Shown: positions 1 through 8,038, counted from the stretch's first letter. The stretch: DNA of 52,995 nt from Myxococcales bacterium (GCA_023248735.1 JAHFDY010000004.1:1-52995), one strand, 5' to 3'. Numbers and translations are program-made. The notes: generated from the letters alone by a model not told the origin.

Positions 1-124
1 GCGAAACGTCCGGCACGACGCTGCATCAAGCGAAACGTCCGGCACGACGCTGCACCAAGCGAAACGTCCGGCACGACGCAGCATCAGCCGCGAAGCGATA
101 AATGGGTGGTAACGTCCGGCACTT
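1..124. repeat. 29-bp tandem repeat, about three units plus a decayed fragment
   Basis: Three direct units of 29 bp lie at 1-29, 30-58 and 59-87, each beginning gcgaaacgtccggcacgacg and ending ctgcatcaa or a close variant. They differ by only a few bases. A shorter piece of the same sequence (aacgtccggcact) recurs at about 112-124 after a degenerate stretch. The array touches the window edge and may continue to the left. There are no spacers, so it is a simple tandem repeat and not a CRISPR array. I see no reading frame that clearly uses it. Confidence 0.9.
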
Positions 125-148
125 CCAAGCGCCCCCGCGATCCCCGAC

Positions 149-499
149 TCAATAAGGCGGCGCCCCACCGTCATCGACGGGCGTCGGGTCGGCTGGGCAG
201 GCAGAACCGGTAAACGCGTAGCACTTGCCCGAACCTTGATCGCAACAGTGTTCTGCGCCGGCGGTTGCTGGGCAGCTGTTCATGCAATCGGTGTTCGTCG
301 TGCACTTGTCGACGCACACTTTGGCGACGTCCTGGGTGTTGGCGTCCTTGTTTGCAGCGCCCGTGTCGCCACCACCACCGTCTTTGGTGGTGCTCCCGTC
401 CAAGGTCGAAGAGGAGCCTGCATCGCCGTCCACGAGTGCGTCAGAGGCGCATCCGAAAAAGGCAACAACCGAAAGGGCAACGAGGTGTGAGTTAGTCAT
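149..499 (-). CDS. Small cysteine-rich lipoprotein
   Basis: A 116-residue protein of unknown function. The N-terminus is a lipoprotein signal peptide: a short hydrophobic run (residues about 6-16) ends in a lipobox-like FFGC, so the mature protein should be lipid-anchored on the periplasmic side or outer membrane. A low-complexity Asp/Gly/Ser/Thr linker follows. The C-terminal half carries about eight cysteines with spacing CVDKC...CMNSC...CC...C...C, which suggests a small disulfide-bonded fold. This architecture is common among myxobacterial surface lipoproteins. I prefer the ATG at 499; a GTG at 505 in the same frame would add two residues. Neither has a clear ribosome binding site. The gene stands alone, divergent from the next gene. 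Confidence 0.7.
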   Translation of the reverse strand: MTNSHLVALSVVAFFGCASDALVDGDAGSSSTLDGSTTKDGGGGDTGAANKDANTQDVAKVCVDKCTTNTDCMNSCPATAGAEHCCDQGSGKCYAFTGSACPADPTPVDDGGAPPY

Positions 500-601
500 T
501 CGCACGGGGGGGAACTACCGTGGAACCATGATTCGCGCAATGACGATGCCGCCAATTTGATGTAACGATTGCGTCCCAATGCGTAAGTGTCTGCGAATCG
601 C

Positions 602-2347
602 ATGACTATTCGCGCCCAGCCCTCCCCACGCAATGCCTCGATTTGGCTCGCGATCGTGCTCTCGCTTGGCGTCCTGACATTTTTGCCCGCCATGCGGTCG
701 CCGTTGATGTTTGACGACTACCTCCATGTCGCGATGATCGAGGGCACCTATCCGGCGAAGCGGAGCCCGTTCGACCTCTACAATTTTGTGAGCGATTCCG
801 ATCGCAACGTCCTTCGCGAGCGCGGTGTGATTCCCTGGTGGTCGAGTCCGCAACTCACCATTCGGTTCTTTCGGCCGCTTTCGAGCGTGCTCATGTGGGC
901 GGACCACAAGGCGTTTTCGAACAGCGCGGCGCTCCTTCACTTGCATAGCCTCGCGTGGTGGGCGCTCGGGGTCGTGGCGGTTCGAAGGCTGCTCGGTCGC
1001 GTTCTGTCGGTGCGTGCGACGCTCCTGGCCGTCACGGTGTTTGCGCTGGGGCAGTGGCACGCGACGCCGCTCGCTTGGGTCGCAAATCGGGAGGCCCTTG
1101 TATCGCTCGCCTTGGGTGCGTTCGCGTTCGACGCCTATGTGCAGTGGCGAGGCAACCGAAGCGTGACCGTTGCGATCCTTTCGACGATGCTCTTCGCGCT
1201 CGCGCTCTTGAGCGGTGAGTACGCGCTCTCGTTTGGTGGATACGTCGTTGCGTGGGAATTGACGCGCTCGCGCGAGGCGCTTCCTCGGCGCCTCTTGGGG
1301 CTCGCCCCATTCGTAGCGACATCAGTTACCTATCTCGTGATTCGATCGCGCCTTGACTATGGCACACGTGGGACGAGCTTCTATTCCGATCCGCTACACG
1401 CGCCGCTCGTCTTTTTGCAGACGATGCCGTCAAGAATGTTGACGCTATTCGTGGATGGTTGGTTCAGCGTTGATGCGCATACGTGGCCCGAAACTCAGTC
1501 GCGATGGGCCTTCCTGGGTGCCATCGGGGGGCTCGTCTTTGTGTTTCCGGTGGCGTGGCGAGTGATTAGTTCGCTTGACGACTCGGTGCGCCGCGACGCG
1601 ATAGCACTTCTTGCGGGTTCGGTCCTCGCTTTGCTCCCCGTGCTTGCGGTCTCGCCGACTCCGCGACTCCTGGGCGTAAATTCGATTGGCATGTCAGCGA
1701 TCGTGGCGTTGGTCGTGGACCACGCGTGGTTTAGGAGCGAAGCGAAGGTCGCTGACCTTACCGGGCTCGTCGCGACGGGCCTCGCATTCGTTCACTTCAT
1801 TTACGGTCCTACAAGCGCGTGGCTCACCTGTGAGCAGCTGCGAAAGACGTCAAGTGCGTTTGCCATTGAAGCGGCACGTCTTGGCAAGACGGTTGACGAT
1901 TTTGCCAAGGCCGACCTCGTCGTGATCCGTGGGCTTGGAGGCATGTTCTTTGGACCATTTTCGCTCGATCGCAAAGCGACGCCGGTCGCGCATTGGGCCA
2001 TCCTCGCGCAAACGGGTCACGTGCTTGTGCTCCGCAAAGATCCGCGCACGATTGAGGTGATTCTGCCAACGGGACGGACGCTCTATCCAACCGGTGACGC
2101 GAATCTCTTTCGATCGGACGCCGAGCCTATGAAGCCGAACGATACGCTGACGGCGCAGGGCATACGCGCGACGGTTGTCAAAATCGGTGATGGCGGTGCC
2201 CCAAGCGACGTGCTGTTTGCGTTCGATCGGAATCTTGACGATCGCGCGCTTCGGTTCTTGAGCGAACGCTTCGACGGTTTTCGAGATGTGACCTTGCCGG
2301 AACCTGGGTTCGGCATGCCGCTCGAGCCGTGGTCAGCGGGTCCGTAG
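602..2347 (+). CDS. Multi-pass membrane protein, GT-C glycosyltransferase-like
   Basis: About 581 residues, with roughly ten hydrophobic segments in the first 400 residues and a soluble C-terminal domain of about 170 residues. Near the N-terminus, after the first membrane segment, is FDDY (about residue 34). It is followed by RFFRPLSSVLMWADHKAF and then LHLHSLAWW. An acidic pair in the first periplasmic loop followed by an FRPL-type motif is typical of GT-C sugar transferases such as the PMT/TMTC-like group, which use polyprenyl-phosphate sugars. The likely role is therefore transfer of a sugar to an envelope polymer or protein, but the substrate cannot be read from the sequence. The start is uncertain: ATG at 602 is used here, and GTG at 587 is in frame. 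It has no operon partner. Confidence 0.6.
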   Translation: MTIRAQPSPRNASIWLAIVLSLGVLTFLPAMRSPLMFDDYLHVAMIEGTYPAKRSPFDLYNFVSDSDRNVLRERGVIPWWSSPQLTIRFFRPLSSVLMWADHKAFSNSAALLHLHSLAWWALGVVAVRRLLGRVLSVRATLLAVTVFALGQWHATPLAWVANREALVSLALGAFAFDAYVQWRGNRSVTVAILSTMLFALALLSGEYALSFGGYVVAWELTRSREALPRRLLGLAPFVATSVTYLVIRSRLDYGTRGTSFYSDPLHAPLVFLQTMPSRMLTLFVDGWFSVDAHTWPETQSRWAFLGAIGGLVFVFPVAWRVISSLDDSVRRDAIALLAGSVLALLPVLAVSPTPRLLGVNSIGMSAIVALVVDHAWFRSEAKVADLTGLVATGLAFVHFIYGPTSAWLTCEQLRKTSSAFAIEAARLGKTVDDFAKADLVVIRGLGGMFFGPFSLDRKATPVAHWAILAQTGHVLVLRKDPRTIEVILPTGRTLYPTGDANLFRSDAEPMKPNDTLTAQGIRATVVKIGDGGAPSDVLFAFDRNLDDRALRFLSERFDGFRDVTLPEPGFGMPLEPWSAGP

Positions 2348-2409
2348 GTGTGCGGAGGTTTCCAACCCTTGCGGATGTTCGAAACAATGGCAGACTCCTA
2401 CGGTCTCGC

Positions 2410-2604
2410 ATGCACACCAGGATCGTCGGTAAACGTAGAGAGAGCACTGGAGACCGCGACGGTCTCGACTCGCTTGTTCTCAAGTTTGGCGGAGGCGCGA
2501 AGAAGGGCGTATTCCGGTATAAGAATGCCGAAGAGGCGAATCGAGACTGGGATCAATGGATGAGCGAACGCGTGCAGCGACGTATCAGGACGTCCTCCGA
2601 GTAG
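2410..2604 (+). CDS. Small protein upstream of nucleotidyltransferase, antitoxin-like
   Basis: A 64-residue basic, soluble protein starting at an ATG. Its central part (LDSLVLKFGGGAKKG followed by VFRYKNAEEANRDWDQW) looks like a genuine small domain, not random translation, and ends with a charged helix. Its 3' end overlaps the following nucleotidyltransferase gene by 49 nt, with that start codon lying inside this gene. Small proteins encoded directly upstream of stand-alone nucleotidyltransferases often act as their partner or antitoxin; applying that here is inference. The open frame extends upstream into the preceding gene (to 2329), but the ATG at 2410 gives a separate gene 62 nt downstream of its neighbour. 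The exact family is not recognised. Confidence 0.55.
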   Translation: MHTRIVGKRRESTGDRDGLDSLVLKFGGGAKKGVFRYKNAEEANRDWDQWMSERVQRRIRTSSE

Positions 2605-3029
2605 TTTCGTTGCTTGACCAAGAGGGCGTCGAGTACGCGCTCATCGGCGGTTATGCGTTGGCACTTCAGGGCATCGTGCGCCTTACGGAGGATGTGGACA
2701 TTCTCGTGGAACCGACGGCCGAAAATGCACGACGTTGGGTGCGTGCACTCTCTCAGCTTCCAGATGGTGCCGCGAGAGAGCTCGTTGGCGACGAGACGTT
2801 GCATAGTGAGCCGTACGCGATTCGCATCAACGATGAATTCACAGTCGACGTGATGAACTCGGCGTCAGGGTTCTCATGGAGCGAGTTGCTTCCGTACCGA
2901 ACGCGAATTGACGGCATCCAGGTCCTCTCGCTTCCCGGGCTCCTGCGCATGAAAGAGAAAGGGCGCCTCAAGGATCAGGCGGACGCGGAGGCGATCCGTC
3001 GCGCGCTCGGGCAAGAGAGCGAGCCCTAA
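2556..3029 (+). CDS. Nucleotidyltransferase, AbiEii/MNT-like
   Basis: A 157-residue member of the polymerase-beta-like nucleotidyltransferase superfamily. Residues 25-50 carry the fold signature: a hydrophobic strand, GGYALA, then T-E-D-V-D-I-L with metal-binding Asp46 and Asp48. A third acidic strand (DEFTVDVM, Asp98) completes the usual catalytic triad, so the active site appears intact. Proteins of this size occur in AbiEii/MenT-type and related toxin-antitoxin pairs, where they transfer nucleotides to tRNA or protein targets. The start overlaps the small upstream gene by 49 nt, implying translational coupling, and the stop overlaps the convergent acyltransferase gene by 4 nt. The family call is solid; the toxin role is inferred from context. 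Confidence 0.8.
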   Translation: MDERTRAATYQDVLRVVSLLDQEGVEYALIGGYALALQGIVRLTEDVDILVEPTAENARRWVRALSQLPDGAARELVGDETLHSEPYAIRINDEFTVDVMNSASGFSWSELLPYRTRIDGIQVLSLPGLLRMKEKGRLKDQADAEAIRRALGQESEP

Positions 3030-4228
3030 GAGGCCAACTTCTGCCGAACCCACATCGATGGCTTCTCGATGAGCAAGTGCAACACGTATGCGACGGCGAG
3101 CGAGAGTGTCATCAACGCGACGAGCGACAGGGGCCAAATGATCACCATCGGTACGTGACGTCGCGAAAGTGCCCACGCAGCAGGGACGAGCACCCGATTG
3201 AGCACGGGGATATGGACCAAGTACACGCCGTACCCAAGCGTCGCGATCTTGCGAAACGTAGGATGCGACAGCAAGCGCGTGATCCAGCTGTCGGTGTAGA
3301 GCAGCAAAAGTAACCAGCCAAAGTACATTAAGGTTGTGAGCGTGCCCCAGGACAAGATTTGCATCAGCCGTTCGTGCTCCTTGCCAAAGAGAAGCGGACG
3401 CATCAGAAGCCAGAGGCAGCCGAGAGAAGGCACCGCCAAAAGAGCGCGATGGAACGGATCCTTCAGCCAGCGCGTCAGAGGCTTCTGCCATTCTTGGTGC
3501 ACAAACGCGAGCAAGATGCCTGCTACCAAGGTGTCGTAGCGCGTGTACGTGCGAAAGTAGATCGCTCGACGAAAGTCGTCGTCGGACCAGTGCAGGTGGC
3601 GCAGATGGATGCTCAATCGAACGAGCAATCCTGAAACCCAAAGGGTGACAAGCAACGCGAACCGGGCGCGCGGCGTTCGCATTCGGTAGAGCAAAAAAAA
3701 CAGCAACGGTACCGTCAGGTAGAACTGTTCTTCGAGGCCGAGCGACCAGCCCCAACCCATGACGACATCACGGCTGTCGAGGATCCACAGAAAATTCGTT
3801 CCGTACAAATATTCGTAAGGAAGATGGTGCTTCTGCGCTTGCGTGAGGGCTGTGGTGACAGCGAGAAGCGTGAGTACGATGTAGTAAGGCGGGAAGGTGC
3901 GAAACGCGCGCCGCAAGTAGAAGCGTCCGACCTGTTGAGACCCCTGAACCTGAAGCGAGCGCAGAAGAATCGATCCGATGAGGAAACCGCTCAGCATGAA
4001 GAAGAGGTCCATGCCAAAGAAGATCGTGAGCGCGCCCTTCATGAAATCGACGTCGATCGGGATCTTCTCTTCGCCGCCGTAGATCCACGTCAAGTGAAAC
4101 TGCACAACCGTAATGATCGCGAGGACGCGAAGGCCGTGCAGCGCAGGGAACCGGTTGTCGAGCAAGTCGAGTGCGAAGAACTGCGCAAGGCGCGATCGCG
4201 TCGTTGGCTCGTTCTTTGGACCAACCAT
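3026..4228 (-). CDS. Acyltransferase 3 family membrane protein (OafA/YrhL-like)
   Basis: A 400-residue integral membrane protein with about ten transmembrane segments. The N-terminal region reads FPALHGLRVLAIITVVQFH, matching the R/H signature in the first helix of acyltransferase-3 proteins (PF01757), where the conserved His-Arg elements bind the acyl-CoA donor. Later motifs such as FFGMDLFFMLSGFLIG and SLGLEEQFYLTVPLL are also typical of the family. It probably O-acetylates a surface polysaccharide, lipid or secreted metabolite at the inner membrane. It is divergent from the marR operon, and the 83-bp spacer holds a clear palindrome, so MarR may influence both directions. It overlaps the preceding convergent gene by 4 nt. 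Confidence 0.85.
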   Translation of the reverse strand: MVGPKNEPTTRSRLAQFFALDLLDNRFPALHGLRVLAIITVVQFHLTWIYGGEEKIPIDVDFMKGALTIFFGMDLFFMLSGFLIGSILLRSLQVQGSQQVGRFYLRRAFRTFPPYYIVLTLLAVTTALTQAQKHHLPYEYLYGTNFLWILDSRDVVMGWGWSLGLEEQFYLTVPLLFFLLYRMRTPRARFALLVTLWVSGLLVRLSIHLRHLHWSDDDFRRAIYFRTYTRYDTLVAGILLAFVHQEWQKPLTRWLKDPFHRALLAVPSLGCLWLLMRPLLFGKEHERLMQILSWGTLTTLMYFGWLLLLLYTDSWITRLLSHPTFRKIATLGYGVYLVHIPVLNRVLVPAAWALSRRHVPMVIIWPLSLVALMTLSLAVAYVLHLLIEKPSMWVRQKLAS

Positions 4229-4274
4229 TCGGGCGATGATAGCTCAGCCCTTGACGAGAATATTTTCTACAACG

Positions 4275-4294
4275 ATATTTCGCACGCGAAACAT
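4275..4294. promoter_or_regulatory. Candidate MarR operator palindrome
   Basis: In the spacer between the acyltransferase start (4228) and marR start (4312) lies tttcgc-ac-gcgaaa at 4278-4291, a perfect 6-bp inverted repeat with a 2-base centre. Additional matching AT bases flank it (about 20 bp in all). The surrounding DNA is noticeably AT-rich (gagaatattttctac just upstream). MarR dimers bind palindromes of this size next to their own genes, so this is the best operator candidate. The assignment is inference from position and symmetry. Confidence 0.5.
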
Positions 4295-4311
4295 TCGATT
4301 GCAGGTGCCCG

Positions 4312-4803
4312 TTGCAGAAGCCGTCGCGTCCAGAGCCCTTATCACCCGAAGTCAAAGCCGAGGTCGATTCGATTCTCGAAGCGATCATCTACCTCTATAC
4401 CGAGAGCCGGCGCATCACGAAGGAGGTCGCAAGGCGCGCGAGCCTCACGGGTCCGCAGCTGACTGTTGTCAAGATACTTGAGCAAATTGGCGACCTCTCG
4501 TTGAGCGAGCTCTCAGAGCGCATTCGCGCACAAAACAGTACGGTCACTGGCATCATCGATCGCATGGAGCGCGAAGGTCTCGTCGATCGTTTGCGGTCGA
4601 CCGAAGACCGTCGCGTGGTGCTCATCAGCCTTACGAAGAAAGGCGAAACGCTCGCGCGTGAGGTTAGCGTTGAGCCGATGGAGATGCTGCGGACCGCGCT
4701 CGATGAGCTCTCCACCAAGGAGCAGCGAGACCTTTTGTCGATTCTCACGAAGCTCGCCAAGCGCGTACAGATGATGGTTCACGAAGGAAGGAAAGAAACA
4801 TGA
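4312..4803 (+). CDS. MarR family transcriptional regulator
   Basis: A 163-residue winged-helix regulator. The recognition region is recognisable: LSLSELSERIRAQNSTVTG followed by IIDRMEREGLVDRLRSTEDRR and VVLISLTKKG, the standard MarR helix-turn-helix and wing (about residues 62-110). N- and C-terminal helices form the dimer interface. It is the first gene of a catabolic operon: its stop overlaps the start of the keto-acid cleavage enzyme gene by ATGA. MarR proteins usually repress and are released by small aromatic or acyl-CoA-type ligands, so this one probably senses a substrate or thioester of the pathway. The start used is a TTG at 4312; no later in-frame ATG leaves an intact N-terminal helix. 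A palindrome lies just upstream. Confidence 0.9.
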   Translation: MQKPSRPEPLSPEVKAEVDSILEAIIYLYTESRRITKEVARRASLTGPQLTVVKILEQIGDLSLSELSERIRAQNSTVTGIIDRMEREGLVDRLRSTEDRRVVLISLTKKGETLAREVSVEPMEMLRTALDELSTKEQRDLLSILTKLAKRVQMMVHEGRKET

Positions 4804-5669
4804 CGACCCGCGATCCCGATTTATGCGTGATCACTTGCGCGCTCACAGGAGTGCTTGCCAATCGCAAGCAGTGCCCCGGCATTCCCTACACGCCCGCTGA
4901 GATCGCGGATGAGGCAAAACGTGCGTACGACGCTGGCGCATCGGTCGTGCACATTCACGCCCGCAACGACGACGGGTCTCCGACGTTTAGCCCAGCAGTG
5001 TTTGCGCAAATCAAGGCCGAGATTCGCAAACGCTGCCCAATCATTCTCAATTTCTCGACGGGCACAATTCTCGACGATGTGGCGGATCAGTGCACCTATT
5101 TGCGTGAGAGCAAGCCCGAGATCGGCGCCCTCAATATGGGCACGATGAACTATTCGAAGTACTCGGAGAAGCGCAAAGAGTTCGTTTTCGACATGGTCTT
5201 TTCGAACACCTACGGAAAAATCATGACGATGCTCAAGGCCATGAATGAGGCCGGCGTAAAGCCCGAGCTCGAGTGTTTCGACACGGGGCATACCCATGGC
5301 ATTTGGCCGCTGCTCGACATGGGCATCTTGAAAGCGCCGCTTCAATTTTCGTTCATCGTTAACGTTCTTGGCGGCATTCCGGCAACCGTCGAGAGCCTTC
5401 AACTGCAGACGAAGATCATGCCTGCGGGCAGCGAGTGGGAAGTCATCGGCATCAGCAAATGCGGGTGGCGAATGATCGCGACCGGATTGGTGCTCGGCGG
5501 CAATATTCGTGCTGGCCTCGAAGACAATTTGTACCTTCCGAACGGCGAGATGGCGCGGTCGAACGGCGACCTCATCGAAGTTGCGGCACGCATGGCGCGT
5601 GACGTCGGCCGCAAAGTGGCCACGGTCGAGCAGGCGCGCGAGATCCTCTCGCTCGGTCCTGCGCGATGA
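4800..5669 (+). CDS. Beta-keto acid cleavage enzyme (BKACE, DUF849 family)
   Basis: A 289-residue TIM-barrel enzyme of the DUF849/BKACE family, which includes 3-keto-5-aminohexanoate cleavage enzyme. These zinc enzymes condense a beta-keto acid with acetyl-CoA and split it into acetoacetate and a new CoA thioester. The N-terminal ITCALTG strand and the zinc-ligand motif VVHIHARNDDG (His51 and His53) are clear, as are ILNFSTG and the FDTGH segment. Length and motif order match the family. The substrate is set by a variable set of active-site residues and is not readable here. It is coupled by ATGA overlaps to marR upstream and the crotonase downstream, so it acts in the same catabolic route, probably of an amino acid or carnitine-like compound. 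Confidence 0.9.
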   Translation: MTTRDPDLCVITCALTGVLANRKQCPGIPYTPAEIADEAKRAYDAGASVVHIHARNDDGSPTFSPAVFAQIKAEIRKRCPIILNFSTGTILDDVADQCTYLRESKPEIGALNMGTMNYSKYSEKRKEFVFDMVFSNTYGKIMTMLKAMNEAGVKPELECFDTGHTHGIWPLLDMGILKAPLQFSFIVNVLGGIPATVESLQLQTKIMPAGSEWEVIGISKCGWRMIATGLVLGGNIRAGLEDNLYLPNGEMARSNGDLIEVAARMARDVGRKVATVEQAREILSLGPAR

Positions 5670-6448
5670 CTCGCGCCTACAAGAAGATTCTCGTTGAGCG
5701 TGAGAATGGCATCGAGAGAGTGACGTTGAACTATCCCGAACGGCGCAACGCGATCGGGCCGACGATGACGAACGAGCTCCTTTGGGCGTTCGCTGACGCG
5801 CACGATGCCGACGAGGTTCGCGCAATCGTGTTGACAGGGTCAGGCAAGGCGTTCTGTGCGGGTGGTGACTTTGCCGAAATGGCGGGCGGCGCAACGGGAG
5901 AGCGTCTTCCGCACAAGGGGGACTATTCAGACTTGTTGCTTGCGATGGTGCGCGCCGACAAACCGATCATTGCGCGCGTGAACGGGTTAGCGATGGGCGG
6001 TGGCCTCGGCATGGTGGCCGCGAGTCACTTCGCTGTTGCGGCAGACGACGCCGTGCTCGGCACGCCAGAGATCGACGTCGGTCTCTTTCCGATGATGATC
6101 ATGGCCGTGCTCGCGAGGTACGTTCCTCGCCGGCGCCTTTTGCAGATGATGCTGCTTGGCGAGAAGTTCTCCTCGGGCGTTGGAAGAGAATTGGGTCTGG
6201 TGTCGCAGGTGGTCGTGCCTTCAGAGCTCGACGCCGCCGTGAAAGCGCTCGCCGATGGGCTCCTTTCGAAGAGCCCGATGACGATTCGACTCGGTCTTCG
6301 TGCCTTTGGTGCGCAGGACGACCTCGATTTGGAGAGCGCATTGCCGCTCTTGCGCGATCGGCTCGCCGAGTGTCTTTCGACCGACGATGCGCGCGAAGGA
6401 CTGACGGCGTTTCTTGAGAAACGCAAGCCCATGTGGACTGGTAAGTAA
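5666..6448 (+). CDS. Enoyl-CoA hydratase/isomerase family protein (crotonase fold)
   Basis: A 260-residue crotonase-fold protein. The oxyanion-hole elements are present: GKAFCAGGDF (about residues 60-69) and AMGGGLGM (109-116). Of the two catalytic glutamates of classical enoyl-CoA hydratase, the first position is Gly115 (GGGLG in place of GGGCE), while the second is kept as Glu135 in GTPEIDVGLFP. One-Glu crotonases include isomerases and hydratases for branched or carboxylated enoyl-CoAs, such as LiuC/AtuE-like enzymes. A plain straight-chain enoyl-CoA hydratase is therefore not the best call. The gene starts inside the BKACE stop (ATGA) and is followed 21 nt later by an acyl-CoA carboxylase subunit, which fits processing of a thioester in a small catabolic operon. 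Confidence 0.88.
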   Translation: MTRAYKKILVERENGIERVTLNYPERRNAIGPTMTNELLWAFADAHDADEVRAIVLTGSGKAFCAGGDFAEMAGGATGERLPHKGDYSDLLLAMVRADKPIIARVNGLAMGGGLGMVAASHFAVAADDAVLGTPEIDVGLFPMMIMAVLARYVPRRRLLQMMLLGEKFSSGVGRELGLVSQVVVPSELDAAVKALADGLLSKSPMTIRLGLRAFGAQDDLDLESALPLLRDRLAECLSTDDAREGLTAFLEKRKPMWTGK

Positions 6449-6469
6449 GTTGACGATCGGAGTCTTCGG

Positions 6470-8038
6470 ATGAACATGCGAGAACTTGTCGCCGCGTTGG
6501 AGAGTGAACGGACGCGCATCCACGGGATGGGCGGCGCGGACAAGATTGAAAAGCAACACGCGCGCGGCAAGATGACGGCCCGCGAGCGGCTGAGGGCGTT
6601 CTTCGACGACGGTGTGTTCTTTGAGATCGGGATCCACGGCACGCAAATGGGGCTCGCTGCTGGACCCGATGGCAAGGACAAACCGGAAGCCGACGCGGTC
6701 GTCACTTGTTTTGGCAAGGTTGACGGTCGCATGGTCTGCGCTGCGGCGTACGACTTCACGGTCAAGGGTGGCTCGATCGGCTACACAGGCGAGGAGAAGG
6801 TGACGCGCCTCCGTCAGATGTCTCTTCGCGGTCGCTGGCCGGTCGTGTGGTTCATCGATTCGGGCGGCGCGCGCATCGACCCAGGATCGAGTCATCCCGA
6901 CATGCTCTCGCTTTTCGCAGGGTCGGGTCACTTGTTTCGAGAGCAGGTGCACATGAGCGGTGTCGTGCCGCAAGTCGCCGCGATGGTCGGTCCAGGAGCC
7001 GCAGGGACAGCGTATATTCCTGGGCTCGCGGACTACGTTCCGATGGTCAAAGGCATCGGTAGCCTCGCGCTTGCGGGGCCTGCTTTGGTCAAGGCCGTTA
7101 CAGGGCAAGAGATCGGTGAGCAGGACCTCGGCGGTTCGAAGGTGCACTCTGAGGTGAGCGGCGTCGGCGACGGCGAGTTCGCGAGCGATGCCGACTGCAT
7201 CGCCGCGATGAAGAAATACCTTTCGTTCTTTCCGTCGCATTGCGAAGAGGAAGCGCCGGTCTTGCCAGTGACAGACCCCGTCGAGCGACGCGAAGAGTTT
7301 TTGCTCGACCTCCTGCCAGAGTCGAATCGCAAGCCGTACGACATGTACAAGTTGATTCGCGCGATCGTCGATCACGGCGACATTCTCGATCTCAAGCCGA
7401 GGTGGGCGCGCAGCGTCATCACTTGTCTTGCACGCGTCGGCGGTCGAAGCGTTGGCATCGTTGCCAACCAGCCGAACTACCTCGGCGGTATTCTTGACGT
7501 GGACTCGGCTGACAAGGCAGCGCGATTCATTCAAATTTGCGATGCGTTCAACATCCCGCTCCTCTTCTTACAAGACGTACCCGGCTTCATGGTTGGATCC
7601 AAAGTTGAACACGCAGGGATCATTCGCCACGGCGCAAAAATGCTTCACGCAATGAGTGCGGCGACGGTGCCAAAGATCACCGTGGTCGTCCGAAAAGCGT
7701 ACGGCGCCGGTTACTATGTCATGTGCGGCCGCGCGTTTGATCCGGACTTGCTCGTGTCGTGGCCCACCGGTGAGATCTCCGTGATGGGGGCCGAAGGCAT
7801 GGTCGGTATTGCCGCACGCAAGCTCTTCGGTGGCGTTGAGCCGCCGCCTGAAGTGCGCAAGATGATCATCGACAAGATTCAAGAGAACATCGACATCCGC
7901 AAGGTCGCAGGCTGGGGGCTCATCGATGACATTATCGATCCCCGGGACACAAGGCGCGTGATCGCGTGGGGTCTTGAACTTTCAAAGCACAAGCAAGTGG
8001 AGCGACCGCAGCGCAAGCGGGGCATCATGCCGGTTTGA
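6470..8038 (+). CDS. Acyl-CoA carboxylase, carboxyltransferase (beta) subunit
   Basis: A 522-residue carboxyltransferase of the propionyl-/methylcrotonyl-CoA carboxylase beta family, at full family length. The N-terminal ARGKMTARERLRAFFDDG motif is typical. The two crotonase-like halves each carry an acyl-CoA/biotin binding stretch: FIDSGGARI with PGAAGTAYIPG in the N half, and FLQDVPGFMVG with KAYGAGYYVM in the C half. It moves a carboxyl group from carboxybiotin to an acyl-CoA (or the reverse, as in decarboxylases). No biotin carboxylase subunit is in the window, but a separate biotin carrier gene lies at 14204-14704 on the other strand. It ends the marR operon. The substrate is unknown; branched or short-chain acyl-CoAs are likely. 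Confidence 0.92.
   Translation: MNMRELVAALESERTRIHGMGGADKIEKQHARGKMTARERLRAFFDDGVFFEIGIHGTQMGLAAGPDGKDKPEADAVVTCFGKVDGRMVCAAAYDFTVKGGSIGYTGEEKVTRLRQMSLRGRWPVVWFIDSGGARIDPGSSHPDMLSLFAGSGHLFREQVHMSGVVPQVAAMVGPGAAGTAYIPGLADYVPMVKGIGSLALAGPALVKAVTGQEIGEQDLGGSKVHSEVSGVGDGEFASDADCIAAMKKYLSFFPSHCEEEAPVLPVTDPVERREEFLLDLLPESNRKPYDMYKLIRAIVDHGDILDLKPRWARSVITCLARVGGRSVGIVANQPNYLGGILDVDSADKAARFIQICDAFNIPLLFLQDVPGFMVGSKVEHAGIIRHGAKMLHAMSAATVPKITVVVRKAYGAGYYVMCGRAFDPDLLVSWPTGEISVMGAEGMVGIAARKLFGGVEPPPEVRKMIIDKIQENIDIRKVAGWGLIDDIIDPRDTRRVIAWGLELSKHKQVERPQRKRGIMPV

Noticed and set aside
1-87. Possible CRISPR array from the 29-bp repeats
   Set aside because: The units abut directly with no spacers between them and no cas genes are in the window, so it is a tandem repeat.
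2329-2409. Extension of the small antitoxin-like ORF upstream to 2329
   Set aside because: This part overlaps the 3' end of the preceding membrane protein gene and does not resemble protein; the ATG at 2410 is a better start.
4800-8038. A known leucine or lysine catabolic cluster
   Set aside because: The crotonase and carboxylase fit leucine breakdown only in part, and there is no methylcrotonyl-CoA carboxylase alpha, isovaleryl-CoA dehydrogenase, HMG-CoA lyase, aminomutase or thiolase nearby, so no pathway name is given.
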